Positions 59,715-64,000 of a stretch of 64,000 nucleotides of DNA are shown in pieces. Both the position numbers and the translations under genes were made by a program. The notes beneath the pieces were generated by a model. That model ran no database searches and was not told the DNA's origin. It saw only the letters and a list, made by a program, of their open reading frames with translations. Location of the stretch: assembly GCA_038138145.1 (NCBI GenBank), contig JAYQDD010000004.1:137644-201643 (forward strand), read 5' to 3'. Position 1 is the stretch's first letter; the number at the start of each line of letters is the position of its first letter. Origin of the DNA: UBA3537 sp038138145. Lineage in GTDB: Bacteria > Bacteroidota > Bacteroidia > Flavobacteriales > Flavobacteriaceae.

Positions 59715-61688
59715 ATGAACGAAGAATTTAAATTCATAGATTTATTTGCTGGTATTGGTGGTTTCCACATAGCATTACATAATTTAGGCGGCAAATGTGT
59801 TTTTGCCTCAGAGATGGATGTTCACGCTAGAAAAACTTACGAACATAATTTCAAAAACATATCACCAGAACTTTTTAAAAATAAAATGTTCAATGATGAT
59901 ATTAGGAATATGAATGTATCTGAAATACCAGATTTCGATATTTTATGTGCTGGTTTTCCATGTCAACCTTTCAGTCAAGCAGGGCATAAAAGAGGATTTA
60001 ATGATAATCACAATTCGGAAAGAGGTAACTTGTTCTTTAATATAGTTGAGATTCTTCAAGAAAAAAAACCAAGAGGTTTTTTTCTTGAAAATGTTAGAGG
60101 GATTATAAAACACGATGATGGTAATACTTTCAGAATAATTCGTAATATTTTAGAAAATGAATTAGGTTATTCATTTTATTTTAAAATTGTGAAAGCTTCA
60201 GATTATGGTTTACCTCAATTAAGACCCAGAGCATTTATGATTGGGTTTAGAGATGAAGGCTTAATGAAAGGCTTCCAATTTCCTCCAAACAAACCACTTA
60301 AATATAATATGAGTGATGTATGGAATGGGGAATGTAGTCGTGAAATAGGATTTACTTTAAGAGTTGGCGGTAGAGGTTCCACTATTACTGATAGAAGAAA
60401 TTGGGACGCTTATTATGTGAATGGAGAAGTTAAACAACTTGGTGTTGAGCAGGGTAAGAAGATGCAAGGCTTTCCAGATAAATATGAATTTCCAGTTAGC
60501 AAAACTCAAGCAATAAAACAATTAGGAAATAGTGTTGCAATTGATGCAGTTCAAGAAGTTACAAAACAAATGTTAAGGCATTTAAAAACTTTAAATTTCA
60601 AAAGCCCAAAAATGATACAAACAAAAAATAAAGGAGAATGGACAGAACTATTAGTTTTTGTTAAACTTTTAGCGGAACAAAAATTGTTTTTATCTGATAA
60701 AGACTTAAATAAAAAAGTTGATTCTTTTAATATTAAAAAAGTAACTACACGAAATTTAGATTTAGATTTTTACATTATTGATAAATCAACAATTCAATCA
60801 ATTGATTTTGAAACTAAAGAGAAAAGACAAATTGATATTTTAGAACTCTTAAGTGAAAAAAAATTAAATTTAATTAAGGACTCAATAATAAATGGTAAAA
60901 AAACCTTTACTATTCCAGAATTTGATATAATACAGAAACAATTAGGTTTTGATGTAATTAAAGGCGGAACAAGTACTCAAAAATCTGATATTGTTTTAGA
61001 TATTCAAAACGATGAAATTGACAAACAAAATGAAGGTTTTGGAATTAAATCTTACCTAGGAAGTAAGCCAACTTTATTAAATGCATCTGGTAATACAAAT
61101 TTTATTTTTAGAATAGATGATTTTGATGATTCTAAAATTGACGAAATAAATGCAATAGATACTAGAACTAAACTAAAAGACAGAATCATTTTTATTGAGA
61201 AGTTTGGAGGTAAATTCAAATACATTGGAGCAGAAAAAGAAACGATGCAGCACAATCTAAAAATTTCTGATAGTTTAATGCCAAACATAGTGTCCCATTT
61301 GCTTTTAAGTTTTTACAAGAAAAGAATTTCTAAACTAACCAAAATCATTAATGAAATACATAAAGATGGCACTTTAAATGATGAGATTAATTATGGAGAA
61401 AAAGATTCATTAGAAATCAAGGTTAAGAGACTTTTAATAGATGTTTTACTTGGTTTTTTTGCAGGCAAAAAATGGGATGGAAATTATTTAGCAAATGGCA
61501 CAATAGTTGTAAAAAAATCTGGCGATTGTGTAGGTTTTCATATTATTGATTCTAAAAGTCTAAAAGACTATCTTTTTGAGAATATTAGTTTAGACACACC
61601 ATCTACTACTCGTCATAGATTTGGTAAAATATATAAAGAAAAGGATGGTAAACTTTACTTTAAACTAAATTTACAATTGAGATTTTAA
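59715..61688 (+). CDS. Fused cytosine-5 DNA methyltransferase and HpaII-type restriction endonuclease
   Basis: One 657-residue chain. Residues 1-290 are a complete C5 methyltransferase: D-L-F-A-G-I-G-G (9-16), G-F-P-C-Q-P-F-S with catalytic Cys 83, E-N-V (125-127), R-P-R-A-F-M-I-G-F (170-178), a short target domain with R-V-G-G-R-G-S, and Q-L-G-N-S-V-A (269-275). Residues about 306-657 resemble R.HpaII: K-G-E-W-T-E-L, G-G-T-S-T-Q-K-S-D (Asp 425), G-F-G-I-K-S-Y-L-G (Lys 445), N-A-S-G-N-T-N-F, and the end H-R-F-G-K-I-Y. CCGG is the likely target. HpaII-type enzymes are normally separate from their methylase. No stop or frameshift separates the halves. AT-rich, probably acquired. Confidence 0.88.
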   Translation: MNEEFKFIDLFAGIGGFHIALHNLGGKCVFASEMDVHARKTYEHNFKNISPELFKNKMFNDDIRNMNVSEIPDFDILCAGFPCQPFSQAGHKRGFNDNHNSERGNLFFNIVEILQEKKPRGFFLENVRGIIKHDDGNTFRIIRNILENELGYSFYFKIVKASDYGLPQLRPRAFMIGFRDEGLMKGFQFPPNKPLKYNMSDVWNGECSREIGFTLRVGGRGSTITDRRNWDAYYVNGEVKQLGVEQGKKMQGFPDKYEFPVSKTQAIKQLGNSVAIDAVQEVTKQMLRHLKTLNFKSPKMIQTKNKGEWTELLVFVKLLAEQKLFLSDKDLNKKVDSFNIKKVTTRNLDLDFYIIDKSTIQSIDFETKEKRQIDILELLSEKKLNLIKDSIINGKKTFTIPEFDIIQKQLGFDVIKGGTSTQKSDIVLDIQNDEIDKQNEGFGIKSYLGSKPTLLNASGNTNFIFRIDDFDDSKIDEINAIDTRTKLKDRIIFIEKFGGKFKYIGAEKETMQHNLKISDSLMPNIVSHLLLSFYKKRISKLTKIINEIHKDGTLNDEINYGEKDSLEIKVKRLLIDVLLGFFAGKKWDGNYLANGTIVVKKSGDCVGFHIIDSKSLKDYLFENISLDTPSTTRHRFGKIYKEKDGKLYFKLNLQLRF

Positions 61689-61737
61689 TATCGTTTTCTT
61701 TTTTGAGGGTTGGCTGTGGAATGTATATGTAGCTTAA
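61681..61737 (+). repeat. 57-bp direct repeat, right copy
   Basis: Second copy of 50419-50475 (53/57 identical, same orientation). It starts inside the last codons of the methyltransferase-endonuclease gene and includes its stop codon. Confidence 0.9.
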
Positions 61738-61815
61738 TAAATATAAGTTTTTCATGCTAAATATAAGTTTAATACGAAAGCTTCAATATAATACAAGAAA
61801 AACTAAATGAGAAGA

Positions 61816-62073
61816 TTATTTCTTTAGAAATTTATATGCTTTTTGTGGAGTTTGTTTGTAGTTGTAATTTCCAATATCATTGTAAGATGATGAGTTTACT
61901 ACATTAGGGAAGTAATTATAAAACTCTTTTTTCGACATTCTAAAAGTTTCATTATCATTTTTAACATAAATTTCAAATAAATCATTTGGTTTGAGTACAT
62001 CAATCAGCTCTTTTTTAAAAGTTAATCTTGCAAACTCACAATAAATTTTAGGCTTTCTATTAAATAAATTCAT
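61816..62073 (-). CDS. Hypothetical protein (85 residues)
   Basis: A basic cytosolic protein, M-N-L-F-N-R-K-P-K-I-Y-C-E-F-A-R-L-T-F, with a central F-R-M-S-K-K-E-F-Y-N-Y-F-P-N-V-V and a Tyr-rich end. I recall similar small proteins near restriction genes but cannot name a family. It faces the fused restriction-modification gene tail to tail with 127 bases between. No function assigned. Confidence 0.55.
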   Translation of the reverse strand: MNLFNRKPKIYCEFARLTFKKELIDVLKPNDLFEIYVKNDNETFRMSKKEFYNYFPNVVNSSSYNDIGNYNYKQTPQKAYKFLKK

Positions 62074-62192
62074 AAAAATAATTTTAGTTCATATAGTTAT
62101 ACGATGAAAATAATAAAATGTTACATATTTAATTCAAACCATAGGCATATATTCTTTCAGTTTTATTAAAATTAACACAAAGAAAATAATTC

Positions 62193-62570
62193 TTATATGG
62201 ATTTGTAAAGATAAAATCCAATGATTTGCTTACCGTCTTCTTTATTTGTTATTTTATTTTTTACTCCCTTTGAGTTGCTAATGATTTTCCAATCATTATT
62301 TCTGTTTTGGTAAAATTCATTAATACCGTGAATTTTAGAATCACTATTTAAGTGATATTCCTTACCAAAAATTGATAACCACAAATGTGGTGATTGGCCA
62401 AAACTTTCGTCTCCTATTGAAACTCCAACCTTATCCCTGTTATACATTCTCCAAACCTTTAGTACACTAAAAAACTCTTCTTTAGTTTTTATTGGATTAG
62501 ACTTACTGTTTTTTTTTATGTGTCCAGTTATTTTATCTATGTATTTGTCAATTAACTTATTTAGGTCCAT
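62193..62570 (-). CDS. Hypothetical protein (125 residues)
   Basis: A basic, Asn/Lys-rich cytosolic protein without signal or membrane segment. It has G-V-S-I-G-D-E-S-F-G-Q-S-P-H-L-W-L-S-I-F-G-K-E-Y-H in the middle and ends I-I-G-F-Y-L-Y-K-S-I. No family recognised. A perfect palindrome GTTCCAATTGGAAC lies 33 bases upstream of its start (62604-62617) and could be its operator. Confidence 0.55.
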   Translation of the reverse strand: MDLNKLIDKYIDKITGHIKKNSKSNPIKTKEEFFSVLKVWRMYNRDKVGVSIGDESFGQSPHLWLSIFGKEYHLNSDSKIHGINEFYQNRNNDWKIISNSKGVKNKITNKEDGKQIIGFYLYKSI

Positions 62571-62603
62571 GGTATAAAAATAAATAATTTAAAATTTTTT
62601 AAC

Positions 62604-62617
62604 GTTCCAATTGGAAC
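62604..62617. repeat. Perfect 14-bp palindrome
   Basis: GTTCCAATTGGAAC reads the same on both strands. It sits in the 89-base gap between two minus-strand genes, so it may be an operator for the gene starting at 62570; with no loop it is a poor terminator. Confidence 0.55.
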
Positions 62618-62659
62618 TTGAGCTAGGTTTTAACCAAAAAAATAGAGATTTTTTAAGAC

Positions 62660-63061
62660 TTAATTTTTTCTTTTCTTGTAAATATAAGTGAAATTATAAT
62701 CTCCTTCAAAAGTCACTTTTAGCTTGTTTTTTTCTAACAATTCATAAGTTGTTTCGTAATAAGCACTTTCATACTGATTGTACCAATACAAGATTACTCC
62801 TTTAAGCTTTCCATTTGACTTTTTTACAAATCTTATTGGGTAGTATTTATATGACTTTGTTTTACAATTATAATAATCTAAAGTCTCCATTTCTTTGTAC
62901 TGCCAGAAATCAAATCTATTATTTGTGTTACTGAAGTATATCCGTAAAATAATATCTGATTTATCAGTGGTCCATTCTCCAATAAATTTATCATAATCTT
63001 GTGCGTTAATTATTGTAAAACAAAATGATACAATAAATAAACATATTTTTTTCTTTGACAT
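62660..63061 (-). CDS. Secreted small lipocalin-like protein, tandem paralogue A
   Basis: I use the ATG at 63061 (133 residues, M-S-K-K-K-I-C-L-F-I-V-S-F), a good signal peptide ending I-N-A-Q, 11 bases after the upstream gene; a start at 63082 would overlap that gene. The mature domain begins F-I-G-E-W-T-T and ends L-L-E-K-N-K-L-K-V-T-F-E-G-D-Y-N-F-T-Y-I-Y, the pattern of small beta-barrel lipocalin-like proteins (G-x-W near the start). It resembles the neighbour at 63073. No function assigned. Confidence 0.6.
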   Translation of the reverse strand: MSKKKICLFIVSFCFTIINAQDYDKFIGEWTTDKSDIILRIYFSNTNNRFDFWQYKEMETLDYYNCKTKSYKYYPIRFVKKSNGKLKGVILYWYNQYESAYYETTYELLEKNKLKVTFEGDYNFTYIYKKRKN

Positions 63062-63072
63062 ACTAATATATT

Positions 63073-63522
63073 TTATTGACAACTATTTATTGATTCTTGA
63101 ATATGGTATAAGTCCATTAAACTACAATCACTCTCATCATCAGATCTATGATAAAAAATGACTAGATTTCTATCGCCGCTAAAAGTCGCTTTTATTTTAT
63201 TTTCATTTATCATTTCATAAACAACATCACAATGAAAACTTCCAAAATCATCCCATGAAACATAAGAAAATAAATTCCCCTTTTCTGCTTTTATAAATTC
63301 TTCTGGGCTATAAATAACTTCATAATATCCAGCATCTTCACTACATCTTTGAATTTTAATGATTTTATAATTTACCATTTTGTATTTATTTTGATTTTTA
63401 CTTTTGGAAATCACTAATGTGTATTTGGTACTGTAGCTTTTCCAAGTACCTTCAAATTTGGCATATCTTGAACTACTATTTAACAGACTAGTTATTAATA
63501 TTGATAAAATTAGATTTGTCAT
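63073..63522 (-). CDS. Secreted small lipocalin-like protein, tandem paralogue B
   Basis: A 149-residue protein with a short N-terminal hydrophobic stretch (L-I-L-S-I-L-I-T-S-L-L) and then F-E-G-T-W-K-S-Y. The central part ends M-I-N-E-N-K-I-K-A-T-F-S-G-D-R-N-L-V-I-F-Y, parallel to the sequence in paralogue A. A Cys-containing tail follows. The two are a tandem duplication that has diverged strongly. No family name can be given with confidence. Confidence 0.6.
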   Translation of the reverse strand: MTNLILSILITSLLNSSSRYAKFEGTWKSYSTKYTLVISKSKNQNKYKMVNYKIIKIQRCSEDAGYYEVIYSPEEFIKAEKGNLFSYVSWDDFGSFHCDVVYEMINENKIKATFSGDRNLVIFYHRSDDESDCSLMDLYHIQESINSCQ

Positions 63523-63523
63523 A

Positions 63524-63805
63524 TTATGTTTTTTTGATTGATATTTTTACTTTGTCATCTTTTATTATCTCATTTATGTACTTAATGAGTTCGTCATTTG
63601 AAGGTATGATTTTCCAATCAAGTGTTGTATTGTCTGACTGTTTTGCAGCTTGTTTACTCAATTGATCCCATAGAATTTCGATTAGCTCCTCGCGGCAAGG
63701 ATCTTCATCATCTTCAAGGGGGAAAAATACTTTTGGTGGGGAAAAGAAGTGCCAGGCTAATCCGATTAATAAACCAAGGCTACAAAAAATAAGAATTGTT
63801 GTCAT
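63524..63805 (-). CDS. Hypothetical membrane-anchored protein (93 residues)
   Basis: One N-terminal membrane helix (I-L-I-F-C-S-L-G-L-L-I-G-L-A-W-H-F) followed by an acidic soluble part (L-E-D-D-E-D-P-C-R-E-E-L-I) and a basic end. No family recognised. It is 1 base upstream of paralogue B, so the genes from 63805 to 62660 probably form one minus-strand operon. A -7 element (minus TAGCTTTG at 63911-63918) lies 106 bases upstream. Confidence 0.55.
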   Translation of the reverse strand: MTTILIFCSLGLLIGLAWHFFSPPKVFFPLEDDEDPCREELIEILWDQLSKQAAKQSDNTTLDWKIIPSNDELIKYINEIIKDDKVKISIKKT

Positions 63806-63910
63806 ATATACTGTTTATATATATTATCTGCTACAGGACCCAACAACTCCGGATAACCCCCCTTTTTTGTAAAAATTTAACAAAACTTTAACTTTTGCGT
63901 TGTTATTAAC

Positions 63911-63918
63911 CAAAGCTA
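63911..63918 (-). promoter_or_regulatory. Possible -7 promoter element for the terminal minus-strand operon
   Basis: Minus-strand TAGCTTTG fits TAnnTTTG. The last 195 bases of the window hold no other feature I can support. Confidence 0.35.
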
Positions 63919-64000
63919 TTTAGGGCAGCAATTTTAATTTTTTTTTTAGAAATTTTGTTCACATATTTGTGACAGAATCGGCGATGCCTTGTTTGGCAAT

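Noticed and set aside
61738..61780. Two AAATATAAGTTT words after the right direct repeat
   Set aside because: Short AT-rich repeat in an AT-rich gap; no promoter, hairpin or target-site logic supports it.

Overview
The window is a stretch of chromosome from a low-GC member of the Bacteroidota, almost certainly a marine-type Flavobacteriaceae. Supporting markers are GldH (gliding lipoprotein), a type IX secretion sorting domain, SusC-style TonB receptors with a carboxypeptidase-regulatory N-domain, a DUF4270 lipoprotein, a RicT-GldH-PBP1A gene order, and repeated TAnnTTTG promoter elements, which are the -7 element of the Bacteroidota housekeeping sigma factor. The genus cannot be fixed from the sequence alone.

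Bases 1-50,200 are ordinary core genome. In order: the end of a PlsC acyltransferase; recA; trhO; ricT-gldH-pbp1A; the scoAB CoA transferase; a double-ATPase peptide ABC protein, a PolB-type exonuclease and a serine hydrolase; a fragment of a restriction-type helicase; a heme block on the minus strand (hemA, a fused hemC-hemD, hemE, hemF, hemB) facing araC-type regulator, hemH, a MATE pump and hemJ on the plus strand; a sensor kinase and enoyl-CoA hydratase; atpD-atpC; a TonB receptor with an SGNH lipoprotein; a GT5-DUF4270-glmS operon divergent from panC-panD; an esterase and radA; bacilliredoxin and a TerB-DnaJ protein. A metal-homeostasis block follows: TonB receptor and DtxR/MntR regulator diverging around a palindromic operator, a ZIP transporter, then feoA-feoB plus an overlooked 42-residue FeoB-associated Cys-rich peptide. 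SCO and rseP close this part.

At 50,227 lies tRNA-Asn(GTT), and beyond it the content changes to accessory DNA. A short reading frame that looks like an integrase C-terminus abuts the tRNA. A 57-bp direct repeat (50,419-50,475 and 61,681-61,737, 53/57 identical) brackets an 11.3-kb segment. That segment holds (i) a secreted collagen-like gene cluster: lipoprotein, T9SS-sorted protein, outer-membrane barrel, three collagen-triplet proteins sharing one N-terminal domain, and two interleaved proteins of an unnamed duplicated beta-type family whose module seems also to be fused inside the third collagen protein; (ii) an exact junction between the last 15 codons of a lost third member of that family and a decapitated BT4734/VapE-type mobile-element gene; (iii) a promoter, a structured 130-nt leader and two overlapping tiny genes; and (iv) a single-chain cytosine-5 methyltransferase fused to a HpaII-type restriction endonuclease. 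After the second repeat come five or so small unassigned minus-strand genes, two of them tandem paralogues.

Most striking for follow-up: the collagen cluster with its shuffled modules, the one-polypeptide restriction-modification enzyme, the direct repeats near a tRNA gene, and the operator placed between the divergent metal-uptake promoters. All identifications are from reading the sequence; no database search was run.
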